Assembly (NCBI RefSeq): GCF_003860125.1
Contig: NZ_RQYL01000015.1
Coordinates: 1 to 64,000 of the forward strand
DNA length: 64,000 nt
DNA from: Fretibacterium sp. OH1220_COT-178
GTDB taxonomy: Bacteria; Synergistota; Synergistia; Synergistales; Aminobacteriaceae
Direction of reading: 5' to 3'
Shown: piece by piece, positions 1 to 8,726 of the stretch
Layout: every line of letters begins with the position of its first letter
Position numbering within the stretch: position 1 is the first letter of the stretch
The notes under the pieces: model-generated
The model's database searches: none
Told to the model about the DNA's origin: nothing
The model's input: only the letters and a program-made list of their open reading frames with translations
Program-made: the position numbers and the translations under genes

Positions 1-734
1 CACGAAGCCGGTAAGCTCTATCGTCTGCGTCGTAAACGCTGTCGGCCGGCCTTCAAGCTGGACAACAAAGGACTGCGGCAAATTCTGCAATCTCGTCTCG
101 AAGAAGGCTGGTCTCCGGAGCAGATCAAGGGCAGAGAATCCCTTGAGGTATCCGTAACTACCATCTATCGGGCCGTGAAATCCGGTCGATTGCCCTTTGA
201 GGTGAGAAAACACCTGCGTCGCAAGGGTAAGCCCTACAGGAGAAAAACACGGCAGGATGGCCGAGGGCGTATTAAGGACGCCGTTTCCATCGAGCTTCGC
301 CCCAAGGAAGTTGAGCAAAGGCTTGAGATCGGGAACTGGGAGGTGGACACCGTCCTGGGCAAGCCAGGTTCTGGGGGCCTGGTTACTGTGGTTGACCGCA
401 CAAGCCGCTTGCTGCTGGCGGCAAAGATCGAAGACAAGACTGCGTCACGGACAACGGAAAGGAGTTTGCTCGACACAAGGAGATATCCACAGCCCTGGGG
501 GCTCCTGTGTACTTTGCTCATCCTCACAGTCCCTGGGAGCGTGGTACAAACGAAAATACCAATGGACTCATTCGCGAATATCTGCCCAAGGGGCTCGATT
601 TTCAAGAGGTGCGGAACGATGTTGTTCTACGGATTGTAGAACGGCTGAACAACCGTCCAAGAAAGTGTCTCGGCTTTCGTACCCCTAATGAGGCTTTTTT
701 CAATTTGCCTGTTGCTTTTAGATTGACAATCTAG
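1..734 (+). pseudogene. IS30-family transposase remnant, truncated by window edge and internally deleted
   Basis: From base 1 the first frame encodes an IS30-type N-terminal region: a helix-turn-helix around TTIYRAVKSG (about 155-186) and the first catalytic aspartate in EVDTVLG (about 343-363). Near base 440, after KIEDKTA, the coding sense jumps into another frame that restarts at CVTDNGKEF. Roughly 25-30 residues normally found between these blocks are missing. The second frame carries the TDNG aspartate and the final glutamate region (ERGTNENTNG) and stops at 732-734. The deletion plus frameshift should inactivate the enzyme. The left end lies outside the window, so terminal repeats cannot be paired. 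Confidence 0.85.
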
Positions 735-880
735 CTCCTATTTCGTAACCGGAGCAATAAGAAATACTCAACACAAGCGACATTCTTACAAACATTTCCC
801 CAAAGGATAGCTCATCCAAGGATGCCCAGAAAATCCGCCAAGATTTCCCAACCTGAAGGGGATTCGATCGCCGCTCATCT

Positions 881-1939
881 TCAGATAGGCCAATTCCAAG
901 GTTTCTTGTTCCTGGCCCCGACGCTTTTCAGGTACTCCGCAACCAATGTACTTCCGGCCTCCTCAGCCACATCAAGCGGCGTTCCCCTTTCTCCTGTCTC
1001 AGATTCCCCCGGGTCACTCAAGGCGTTGACCTCCGCACCCGCTTCTACCAACAATCTCGTCACCTTCAAAAAATCCGTCTCCTCCTTTCCTATCCGCTTC
1101 AACATCTCACTGAAACTTTCCCATTTTCCGGAAGGCTTACGCCTCAAAAGCCCTACCCCCGTCGCCATGTGCAAGGGCGTCATGCCCTCCACGCGAACAT
1201 TGGGATTCGCCCCACGCTCCAGCAGAGCGGACACGACCCTCGACAGCCCCATGGCCGAGGCGCCCCAAAGGGGCGTAACCCCCTCGTTATTGACAACACC
1301 AGCATCAGCCCCAGCCTGGAGCAGCAGGAGCGCCGCTTCCTCATCTCCTCCCAAGACCGAATCGTGAAGCGCCGTATTGCCGCTCTTGTCTCGGGTGCTC
1401 AAATCCGCCCCCGCATGGAGCAAAGCCCCAAACAGACGCGGGATATCCTTCAAGTCTCCTTGGATTTGCCTGCGGATTTCCCTGTCGCTGTAAAATAACG
1501 CAAAATAATGCAGCGGCGTGTTTCCGCTCTGGTCCTGAACATTGACCAGACTCATATCGCTCAACAGAATAAGATTGACGATCTCCAGCATCTTCCCCAG
1601 ATGACGGCCCTTCGCCGGGGCGATCAGGGCACAGTGCAGGGTGGTCATGTTTTCGTCAGTCCTGTGCCCAAGATTTGCAGAGGCATCAAGCAATAGCCGA
1701 ACGACCTCGGGGTTCCCTCTCTTGACAACCACAAAAAGGGGCGTCCAACCCCAAATGTTCTCCTGTTCGAGGTTCTGTCCGTCTTGGATCGCCGTCTCAA
1801 TTTCCGTGATACTGCCGCTCTCCACCAACGCAAAAAAGCCATCTGCATCCATAGCGCCAAGGGCCGACACTTTCAGGCCCGACCACAGGGAAAAAGACAG
1901 CGCAAAAAGCAGGCTCCTCGCATAAAAATTCTTCTTCAA
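881..1939 (-). CDS. Exported ankyrin-repeat protein
   Basis: A 352-residue protein. The best start is TTG at 1939, because GGAGG lies 9 bases upstream and it gives a clean signal peptide (MKKNFYARSLLFALSFSLW). The mature part is built of ankyrin repeats: GWTPLFVVVKRGNPEVVRLL, SGNTPLHYFA, SGNTALHDSVLGGDEEAALL, GVTPLWGAS, GMTPLHMATG and a final GTPLDVAEEAGS. The repeats imply protein-protein binding in the periplasm; no catalytic domain is seen. It stands alone between the IS30 remnant and the tRNA gene, so its partner is unknown. Confidence 0.85.
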   Translation of the reverse strand: MKKNFYARSLLFALSFSLWSGLKVSALGAMDADGFFALVESGSITEIETAIQDGQNLEQENIWGWTPLFVVVKRGNPEVVRLLLDASANLGHRTDENMTTLHCALIAPAKGRHLGKMLEIVNLILLSDMSLVNVQDQSGNTPLHYFALFYSDREIRRQIQGDLKDIPRLFGALLHAGADLSTRDKSGNTALHDSVLGGDEEAALLLLQAGADAGVVNNEGVTPLWGASAMGLSRVVSALLERGANPNVRVEGMTPLHMATGVGLLRRKPSGKWESFSEMLKRIGKEETDFLKVTRLLVEAGAEVNALSDPGESETGERGTPLDVAEEAGSTLVAEYLKSVGARNKKPWNWPI

Positions 1940-2322
1940 GCATTTCCACCTCCTGTTTCTCGGTTGTTTACAGCCCTTTCCTCTGCGCCCCAAATAAACA
2001 ACGCGAAACAACGGACCTCGATCTTTAAGGTCGGTCGCTTCGCGCGCGTTCGCAGGAATTCGTCGTTGACTCAGGTCTGCGCGGCTGGCGCGGCGCTCCC
2101 GAATGCTGTTCTCCGAGTTCCGATCTAGTCCATTCGTGTCAGGGAAATGTCACTGCCGCCGCCATTCAAGCATAAAAACACACAGCTGTAAAGGATGCCG
2201 GTGCAAATTCAGAGAGCGACCGCGATGCGTGCTACCGTCTCCAAGGCAGCCAAAGAATTCTCCACAAGGGGCACCAAAAGAAAAAGGGCTCGGGAGAAAA
2301 ACTCCTGAACCCTTGCTATCAG
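1940..2322. other. Intergenic stretch, tRNA terminator only
   Basis: Apart from the ribosome-binding site of the ankyrin gene and the tRNA terminator at 2285-2313, I see no gene, repeat or structured RNA here. Confidence 0.5.
2285..2313 (-). terminator. Intrinsic terminator of tRNA-Val
   Basis: On the minus strand a stem (AGGGTTC..GGAG with CTCC..GAGCCCT) closes a T-rich loop and is followed by a run of T, just downstream of the tRNA 3' end. Confidence 0.75.
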
Positions 2323-2398
2323 TGGTGGGCGATACTGGGTTCGAACCAGTGACCTCTTCCGTGTGAAGGAAGCGCTACTACCACTGAGCTAATCGCCC
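2323..2398 (-). tRNA. tRNA-Val (anticodon CAC)
   Basis: The minus strand folds into a 76-nt cloverleaf. The acceptor stem is GGGCGAT with ATCGCCC, followed by ACCA; CCA is encoded. The anticodon stem CTTCC/GGAAG encloses the loop TTCACAC, giving anticodon CAC (valine codon GUG). The T arm is ACTGG-TTCGAAC-CCAGT. The D stem is slightly weak, with one mismatch. A promoter lies upstream and a terminator downstream, so it is transcribed alone. Confidence 0.95.
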
Positions 2399-2411
2399 TC
2401 GACAAGTGAGC

Positions 2412-2440
2412 ATTATACACAAAAGGAACGAGAAGCACAA
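2412..2440 (-). promoter_or_regulatory. Promoter of tRNA-Val
   Basis: On the minus strand TTGTGC, a 17-base spacer, then TATAAT, ending about 14 bases before the tRNA 5' end. Confidence 0.75.
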
Positions 2441-2630
2441 GGGGCTCCCCATCTCCATACGGGACGAAACGCCGGAATGCCCGTCCGGAAATCCATTTTC
2501 AACCGGGGCAGGCCCCGCACATCCATCGAGAACACGTGCCCCGGAGAAGGCCTTGCCTCCACCTCGGCGGCGCGCGGCCCCACCTTGACGTTCTTGCATC
2601 GGCCGGCGACGGGACGCCCGCATCGAACTG

Positions 2631-3629
2631 TTACAGATCGATGGTTCGGCCCAGCCCCTTCTTCAGCGCGTTCTCGTAGATGCGCCGTGCCGAGACGACG
2701 TCCAATACCGCACTGCCCACAGTTTTGAAAAGGGTGACCTGATCGTCCCTCGAACGGCCCTTGGCTTTGCCGGACATCACCTCGCCCAGCTCAACGACAC
2801 GGTCGTAGCTGAAGACGCCCTGACTTTGCGGGATGATGAAATCCCCCGACTCGTTCAATACGCCGTCACGCGTATCCACCGTGACGATCTCGGCCCTGCG
2901 GAGCGCTTCCGGATCCAGTTCCTGCATCTCCGGCGTGTAGGACCCCACGCCGTTGACGTGAGCCCCGGCCTTCAGCTTGGCCCCGTCGAACACGGGAACC
3001 TTGGAGGTGGTGACGGCGGTGACGACGTCGGCATCCTCCAGAGCCTCTCCGGAGCTGCGGGCGGCGGCAATCGCCGCCTTGAACTTCCCCGCAAAACGCT
3101 CGCCCATGCGCTTTGCGAAATCCTCCGCCCGCTCCATGCTGATGTCGAACACCTCGACCCGCTCGATGGAGGAACGAACCGTCAGGACCGCCTCGAGCTG
3201 CGTCTCGGCCTGACCGCCTGTGCCATAGAGCGCAAACTTCCGGCAGTCTTTACGGGCCAATATATCCGTCGCGGCCCCCGAGACGGCACCCGTCCGGATG
3301 CGGGTGAGGCACGTACCGTCCATCAGAGCCGAGACCTGGCCGGTATCCGCATCGAGGAGCACCATCGTCGCAGGAACCGAGGGCAAGCCGCGCTCGATGT
3401 TCCCCGGATATACGGAGACGATCTTCACGCCCAGAGCGCCGGCTTCCGCCGCATAGCCCGGCATGTAGAGACTCTGCCCCTTGTGCTCGGGGATGTCGAT
3501 GTTCGTGCGCAGCGGTATGGAAGCGCCGCCCGCTGAATAGAGCGAGAGCGCGTCTTTGTCCGCCTGTACCGCATCGGCCATGGAGAAGACGGACAGCATC
3601 TCCTCCGCGCTCAGCAACGTAATCTTCAC
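2631..3629 (-). CDS. Ornithine cyclodeaminase / mu-crystallin family protein
   Basis: An NAD(P)-dependent enzyme of the ornithine cyclodeaminase / alanine dehydrogenase / ketimine reductase family. The family's Rossmann core is visible (FALYGTGGQAETQLEAVL), as are the substrate-side motif LTRIRTGAVSGAA and the segment GVGSYTPEMQELDPEAL. Exact substrate cannot be assigned; members deaminate ornithine or reduce cyclic ketimines. GTG at 3629 is preferred because AGGAGG sits 9 bases upstream and the protein then begins MKITLLSAEEML; an ATG at 3650 is the alternative. It has its own promoter and lies downstream of the dipeptidase operon. Confidence 0.85.
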   Translation of the reverse strand: MKITLLSAEEMLSVFSMADAVQADKDALSLYSAGGASIPLRTNIDIPEHKGQSLYMPGYAAEAGALGVKIVSVYPGNIERGLPSVPATMVLLDADTGQVSALMDGTCLTRIRTGAVSGAATDILARKDCRKFALYGTGGQAETQLEAVLTVRSSIERVEVFDISMERAEDFAKRMGERFAGKFKAAIAAARSSGEALEDADVVTAVTTSKVPVFDGAKLKAGAHVNGVGSYTPEMQELDPEALRRAEIVTVDTRDGVLNESGDFIIPQSQGVFSYDRVVELGEVMSGKAKGRSRDDQVTLFKTVGSAVLDVVSARRIYENALKKGLGRTIDL

Positions 3630-3712
3630 GGCCTCATTCCTCCTCTTCATCTCCGGCAAAGGGCGGCTTTGCCTGGCCCGATCCGCAAAAGGGCACCGCC
3701 AATCTCTTAATC

Positions 3713-3742
3713 ACTATAGGCCGTAAGGAGGTATTCTGTCAA
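3713..3742 (-). promoter_or_regulatory. Promoter of ornithine cyclodeaminase-like gene
   Basis: Minus strand: TTGACA, an 18-base spacer, TATAGT, about 85 bases before the start codon. Confidence 0.7.
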
Positions 3743-3780
3743 ACGAACGACGTGGAGCTGCCCCATCCAAAACGCAACGG

Positions 3781-3807
3781 GGGGTGCCGGCTGGATTCCG
3801 GCACCCC
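3781..3807 (-). terminator. Terminator hairpin after the dipeptidase operon
   Basis: A perfect 10-bp stem (GGGGTGCCGG with CCGGCACCCC) with a 7-base loop lies 36 bases beyond the stop of the first C69 gene. The T-tract behind it on the minus strand is weak. Confidence 0.6.
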
Positions 3808-3842
3808 TCGTCTTTGCCTTAACTCAATGCAATTCTTGCCCG

Positions 3843-5480
3843 CTACTTCTTCGGCTCGGCGTCCTGATCCCCGAAGCCAACGGCCTTGAGCCAGTCGGTC
3901 GGGTAGCCCAGGGGCACCATCTTGTCCGAGGTGATCCTGTAGCCGTCGTTGTACTTGCCCACAAGGGTCCAGGCCAAAGCCCACCAGTCCTTGTGAACCT
4001 CCTCCATGTAGCCGTTGACGTGCTTCGTGATCATCTCCGAAGCCTTCTTGGGGTCCTTCTTGTAGAGCTCGGCAGCCTTCTTCTCGAAGTCGGCCTGCTC
4101 GGAGAAGAACTTGCCCTCCAAACGCTTCTGCTCGGCACGGATATCGCCGATCATGGCGGCAAAGTTGAGGTCCGCCCAGTTGCCCACGAAGTTGAACGCC
4201 CACCACGTCGACTTGGGGTCGAACTTGATGCGCTCGCCGGTGTAGTAGGACTCGGGGACCTTCTTCGTCCCGGCGTAGACGGGCATGTAGCAGGTGGTGA
4301 CGGGCTGGTCCTCGCCGAACCAGGCGATGGCCGCCAGAGGCTCCGGCAGGTTGTCGCGCACCTGGCCGACGAAGCTGTAGGAGCAGCGGAACAGGCTGAT
4401 GGAGCGGTTCCAGTCGTTCCCCTTACGGTCCTCGGGCTTCATGTCCTTCGTCACCGCGTAGCGCGTGGGGGTGCCGAACGGCCCGGCAGCCAGTCCCTTG
4501 GTCATGTCGAAACGCGTGCCCTCCATATAGTCGCGGTTCAGCGCCATGAGATCCTGAACCTTGATGGGGGCATCGGGCTTCTGGAAAAGCGGGTAATGCT
4601 CGGCCGCGTCCTCGGCCAGCTTCACGCTGGGGGACAGCAGGTTGTAGGCCCGCCACTCGCGGCGCTGCTGGTAGTAGGGGGAACCGTAGGGCTGGGGATT
4701 GTAGAGCTTGTGGAAGACGAACGCATCGCCCTCCTTCCACCAGCCCATCTCCTCGGCGAAGGACTTGACGTTCGAGGAGTACATGAAGTTCTCCTTGTCG
4801 TCAAAGTCGATCTCCGCGATGCGGGAGCGGTTGGACCCCATGGCGTAGCTGTCGTCGGGCACGCGCACCGCCGCCCACACCGCGCCGGGCTTGCCGCTCT
4901 CGGGCGTCCACAGCGGGCCGGGGCCCGTGATCTCGAACAGCCATATCTCGTCCTTGTCGCCGACCGTCAGGGCCTCGCCGCCGTCGACGTAGCCGTACTT
5001 CTCCGCCAGCTCGCCCATGACCTTGATGACCTCGCGGGCCGTCGCCCCACGCTGAAGGCCGAGGACCTGAAGCTGCTCGATCATGAAGAGCCCGTTCTGG
5101 CACTCGTTCTCCTCACGGCCGCCCCACGTGTATTCGCCCATCACGACGGACTTCTCGTTCATGATGGGATAGCCCACATGGAAGTAGGTGTAGGTCTTCT
5201 CGGCCTGAGGAATCTCCCCCACCTTCTTCAGCTCCTTGCCCGGACGGGTCTGGTAGCAGATGTTGTGGTAGACGGGAACCATCTCGCCCTTCTTGTGGGT
5301 GCCGCCGGGGATCACCTGCAGCCGATGGTCGTACCAGCCGTCGCAGGTGTACGAAACCATCACGGACCCGTCGGCCGTCGCCTTCTTGCCCACCATCACG
5401 GACGTGCAGGCCAGCGCGGCGCCGGCCATGACCAGAACCAGTACCGCAGTCAAAACAAGAAACTTCCAACTCGACCTCAT
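3843..5480 (-). CDS. Exported C69-family dipeptidase (paralogue 1)
   Basis: A 545-residue member of peptidase family C69 (DipA-type Ntn hydrolases, which cleave dipeptides). The start at 5480 follows a GGGGAGG ribosome-binding site and opens with a signal peptide ending ALA; the next residue is the family's nucleophile cysteine (ACTSVMVGKKATADGS). Family blocks GGREENECQNG, GGEALTVGD and FEITGPGPLWTPESGKPGA are clear. The C-terminal part contains a Lys/Glu-rich segment and ends EPKK. It lies 107 bases after a close paralogue and the pair probably processes peptides in the periplasm. Confidence 0.92.
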   Translation of the reverse strand: MRSSWKFLVLTAVLVLVMAGAALACTSVMVGKKATADGSVMVSYTCDGWYDHRLQVIPGGTHKKGEMVPVYHNICYQTRPGKELKKVGEIPQAEKTYTYFHVGYPIMNEKSVVMGEYTWGGREENECQNGLFMIEQLQVLGLQRGATAREVIKVMGELAEKYGYVDGGEALTVGDKDEIWLFEITGPGPLWTPESGKPGAVWAAVRVPDDSYAMGSNRSRIAEIDFDDKENFMYSSNVKSFAEEMGWWKEGDAFVFHKLYNPQPYGSPYYQQRREWRAYNLLSPSVKLAEDAAEHYPLFQKPDAPIKVQDLMALNRDYMEGTRFDMTKGLAAGPFGTPTRYAVTKDMKPEDRKGNDWNRSISLFRCSYSFVGQVRDNLPEPLAAIAWFGEDQPVTTCYMPVYAGTKKVPESYYTGERIKFDPKSTWWAFNFVGNWADLNFAAMIGDIRAEQKRLEGKFFSEQADFEKKAAELYKKDPKKASEMITKHVNGYMEEVHKDWWALAWTLVGKYNDGYRITSDKMVPLGYPTDWLKAVGFGDQDAEPKK

Positions 5481-5587
5481 AAAACAACCTCCCCTTTCAA
5501 TATCGATCCCACCATTCGGCGAAATCGTGACGCACTCCCCAAAGCTGGCGCAAAAACTCGGAGACGAGCCAATCGCCCTCCAGCCTT

Positions 5588-7237
5588 TTATTTCGGATCG
5601 GCGGGATTGGAGGTCTCCCCATACCCCACGGCCTTGAGCCAAGACTCCGGCAACCCCACGTTCTCCTGCGCGCCCTCCTCCGTCATGACGTAGCCGTCAC
5701 AGTACTTCCCGATCAGGTGCTCGGAGAGCGCCCACCAGTCCTTGGCGATCCTGTCCATGTTCTCGGAACAGTATTTTGTGAGATAAGCGACAGCCTTTTT
5801 CGGAGATTCCTTGTGGAGGGCCAGGGCCTTCTCCTCAACGGATTTCTGAGAAGCAAACAGTGTGTTCTCGATCCGCTTCTGCTCTGCGTTGATATCCTTG
5901 ATCATATAGTTGTATTTGAGCGTGGCCCAGTTCGAGACAAAATTGAACGCCCACCAGGCGGAGGTACGATCGAAAACATGACGCTTGCCCTCGGAATAGG
6001 CCTTTGGAACGGAGGTCACCCCGCAGTAGACGGGCATGTACACGGACGTGGAGGGCATGTCCTCGCTGAACCAGGCCAATCCGCCGATGGGGTCGGGAAG
6101 CCAGCTGCGGGACTGGGAGACAAAGGTATAGGAAGCCCTGTAGACCGAGATGTTACGCTCCCAGTATGTGGACTTGAGCCCTTCGGGTCGCTGATCCTTA
6201 TTCGCCCTGTAGGCGACCGGACACTCGAACGGTCCGCCGGCCAAGGTCTTTCCGATGTCGTAAGGCGTGCCCTGATAGGAGTCCCGGTTCAGCCGAATGA
6301 TATCCCTGACGGAGAGCTTCTCGTCCGGCTTCACGAAGAGCGGATAGACGCCCGCCGTGGGGCTCAGCTTCTGGGAAGGAGCAAAGAGGTCGAAAAAGCG
6401 CCACTCCCTGCGTCCACAGATCGGGAAATGCTTCTGGGAATCCGGGTCGTCATAGGCCAGGCGATACACAAAGGGCTCGCCCTCCTTCCACCAGCCCATC
6501 TCCCTGGCAAAATCCCTGACACGCTCGGAGTACATGAAGTTCTCCTTGTCGTCCCAGTCGATCTCCCCGATGCGGGCTCGGTTGGCAATGACGCTCACGC
6601 AGTCGTCGGGAATGCGACGCGCCACCCAGTTGGCCCCCGGCTTCCCGCTTTCCGGCGTCCAAAGCGGACCGGGGCCGCAGATCTCAAACAGCCATACCTC
6701 CTCGGGATCCGCTATCGCCAAGGCCTCTCCCGAGTCCCCGTAACCGTACTTCTCCGCCAGTTCGCCCATCAGCGCGATGGCCTCGCGGGCCGTCTTCGTC
6801 CTCTGGAGCGCCAGGACCTGCAGTTGTTCGATCACCATCCAGCCGGCGTCGCAGAAGGTCTCGTCGCGGCCGCCCCAGGTGGATTCCCCGATCATGAGCT
6901 GATGCTCGTTCATGAAGGGATAGCCGGCATGAAAGTAGGTGTAGGTGATCGCCGCCTGAGGTATTTCGCCCATCCTGATCAGGGGCTTCGTGGGCATCGT
7001 CTGATAGCAGATGTTCTTCTCAATGGGCACCGTCTCGCCCTTCTTGTGCTTTCCGCCGGGAACGATACGTATCCTATGGTCGTACCATCCGTCCACGGTG
7101 TGGCTCACCATGGCGGAACCGTCCACCGAGGCTTTTTTGCCCACCATGGTCGTGGTGCAGGCAAAAGCGCTGCCCCCAACAAGCAGAATCCCTATTGCAG
7201 CAGAACAAAAAGCCAGCTTCCTCAGCCTTCCCAACAT
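5588..7237 (-). CDS. Exported C69-family dipeptidase (paralogue 2)
   Basis: A 549-residue C69 peptidase, paralogous to the next gene along its whole length. ATG at 7237 follows a G-rich ribosome-binding site and begins a signal peptide. The catalytic cysteine again follows the signal (FACTTTMVGKKASVDGS). The segments GGRDETFCDAG, GEALAIADPEEVWLFEICG and WTPESGKPGANW match the paralogue. Only 90 bases separate it from the upstream M14-like gene and I see no promoter there, so it probably belongs to the operon that starts near 10.75 kb. Confidence 0.92.
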   Translation of the reverse strand: MLGRLRKLAFCSAAIGILLVGGSAFACTTTMVGKKASVDGSAMVSHTVDGWYDHRIRIVPGGKHKKGETVPIEKNICYQTMPTKPLIRMGEIPQAAITYTYFHAGYPFMNEHQLMIGESTWGGRDETFCDAGWMVIEQLQVLALQRTKTAREAIALMGELAEKYGYGDSGEALAIADPEEVWLFEICGPGPLWTPESGKPGANWVARRIPDDCVSVIANRARIGEIDWDDKENFMYSERVRDFAREMGWWKEGEPFVYRLAYDDPDSQKHFPICGRREWRFFDLFAPSQKLSPTAGVYPLFVKPDEKLSVRDIIRLNRDSYQGTPYDIGKTLAGGPFECPVAYRANKDQRPEGLKSTYWERNISVYRASYTFVSQSRSWLPDPIGGLAWFSEDMPSTSVYMPVYCGVTSVPKAYSEGKRHVFDRTSAWWAFNFVSNWATLKYNYMIKDINAEQKRIENTLFASQKSVEEKALALHKESPKKAVAYLTKYCSENMDRIAKDWWALSEHLIGKYCDGYVMTEEGAQENVGLPESWLKAVGYGETSNPADPK

Positions 7238-7327
7238 CAGAAATCCCCCCTTCAGTTTGTGAAATGCTCCTCAAAAAAGGGAAGTAACGTGCTCCCTCCT
7301 TCGCTATCGAGCCGCTGAAAAGCGACT

Positions 7328-8497
7328 TCAATCATACGCCACACGCCCCAGAGGCACCGCCGCGGGATCGTGGAAGAACGCGCCCACGGATTTTTCCTTC
7401 ACCTCGGCATAACGGGGCACTCCCGTGACGACGACGGCCCGGTCGGGCTTCATCATGGAGAAGGTGTCGACGCACTGAAGGAAGGTGGAAAGATGGCGTC
7501 CGACCCGGACGTCGATGTGCCAGCCGTTCTCGTCCATCGGGGCATAGAGCAGACCGTACTTGCCGGCCTCCATGACGAATTCGTCCTTGCCCTCCAGCAG
7601 CAGCTTCTGGTCGGTGATGCCGCGGATGCGGTCCAACATGGGCTCGGCCACCTCGAAGAGCATGGACATCGCGGGCGTATGGTCGCCGATCTCCCGGTGG
7701 GACAGGCCATGCAGCGCCGTAGGGGAGAACTCCATGCCGATCGGGACCTCGAACTCCTGCCCCGTCAGCATCATCGAGGCCATGGCCGCGATCTCCTGCG
7801 CCTTCTCATGGGCGACGATCGTGTTCTCCACCGGATACTCCAGCTCGGCCTCGTGGAAGTCGATGGCCACATCCACGCTCTGGGCGCGGATCATCTGGGC
7901 CAGGCCATAGGTGGTGCGTTCCACCAGAAGGCCGTTCGGCCGGCCGGGCCAGCAGCGGTTCAGATTGCGGATATCCATGTAGGCCAGCATCTGGCGGCTC
8001 GGATAGTGAAGGTAGACCTCGGGATCCGGCCAGGAGTCCAGCGGGCTCCCCGCACGGTCGCCCAGTCGCCAGGTCTTCTTGCCCCACGGGGTCTTGATGT
8101 CGTAGAAACTGGGGTACGCCTCCCCGTTCCGGGAGTACAGCGACCCGCTGGTATTCGCCCGGGTCACGACGATCAGGCGCCCGGACTCCACACGAGCGTT
8201 CTCGACCAGGACCTGCGCGGAGAGGTTCGAGGCCGGCTCCTCGGGGTGCGTCCCGCCGATCACCAGCACGGTGCCGCCGGGCTTGCCGCTGTCCAGGAAG
8301 TACAGGTTGCAGTCGTTGACCGTACCCTCCAGAGAGGGCTCGTACAGGCTCAGCTTCTGCACCTCGGTGACGCCGGGGCCCAGGACCACCGGCTCCTTAT
8401 AGTGCCGCATGGCGTAGAACTCGAGCGCGCTCCAGCCCGCGGCCAAGGCACAGACGAGGAGGGCAGCCAGTTTGATTCCGTTCGTTCTTCTGTCCAT
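7328..8497 (-). CDS. Membrane-anchored M14-like amidohydrolase (succinylglutamate desuccinylase / aspartoacylase type)
   Basis: A 389-residue protein with an N-terminal membrane anchor (about residues 9-28). The zinc-site pattern of the M14/AstE-AspA group is visible: GGTHPEEPASN supplies the first His and Glu, and VDVAIDFHEAE the second His. This family removes acyl groups from N-acyl amino acids or trims peptides. The neighbourhood of a permease, a small membrane protein and two dipeptidases suggests extracytoplasmic release of amino acids. The substrate is not determined by the sequence. Confidence 0.75.
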   Translation of the reverse strand: MDRRTNGIKLAALLVCALAAGWSALEFYAMRHYKEPVVLGPGVTEVQKLSLYEPSLEGTVNDCNLYFLDSGKPGGTVLVIGGTHPEEPASNLSAQVLVENARVESGRLIVVTRANTSGSLYSRNGEAYPSFYDIKTPWGKKTWRLGDRAGSPLDSWPDPEVYLHYPSRQMLAYMDIRNLNRCWPGRPNGLLVERTTYGLAQMIRAQSVDVAIDFHEAELEYPVENTIVAHEKAQEIAAMASMMLTGQEFEVPIGMEFSPTALHGLSHREIGDHTPAMSMLFEVAEPMLDRIRGITDQKLLLEGKDEFVMEAGKYGLLYAPMDENGWHIDVRVGRHLSTFLQCVDTFSMMKPDRAVVVTGVPRYAEVKEKSVGAFFHDPAAVPLGRVAYD

Positions 8498-8509
8498 CGT
8501 CCCCGCCCC

Positions 8510-8689
8510 CTACTTGACGTGCAGAACACGCAGGACGAAGGGAATGAGGATCACCGCGTAGAGAACCGCCTCCTGCGCGTTCCGGGTCCTTCTGAAGTTC
8601 CAGGCCAGAGCGCAGCCGAAGAGGAAGGTCATGGCGTAATAGCCGTAGTGGATTATCTGATTCACAAAGATCATCAAAGCGTCGTTCAT
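8510..8689 (-). CDS. 59-residue membrane protein in the permease operon
   Basis: The ATG at 8687-8689 follows GGAGGATAGAAACG, and the frame runs 59 codons to TAG at 8510-8512. It encodes two hydrophobic stretches, about residues 3-28 (with HYGYYAMTFLFGCALAW) and 42-57 (LYAVILIPFVLRVLHVK), joined by a basic turn (NFRRTRNAQE). It sits between the permease and the M14-like gene with short gaps on both sides. It could be an accessory subunit of the permease, comparable to small TRAP components, but no family is recognised. Confidence 0.7.
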   Translation of the reverse strand: MNDALMIFVNQIIHYGYYAMTFLFGCALAWNFRRTRNAQEAVLYAVILIPFVLRVLHVK

Positions 8690-8726
8690 CGTTTCTATCC
8701 TCCAAGCCCTGTGCGTTTTCCTAAAA

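Noticed and set aside
2323-2398. tRNA-Val as an integration site for a genomic island
   Set aside because: No integrase gene and no repeated tRNA 3' end found in the window.
3993-7318. Two ~550-codon plus-strand frames opposite the C69 dipeptidases
   Set aside because: Antisense shadows: the minus-strand frames have signal peptides, ribosome-binding sites and C69 motifs, the plus-strand ones none.
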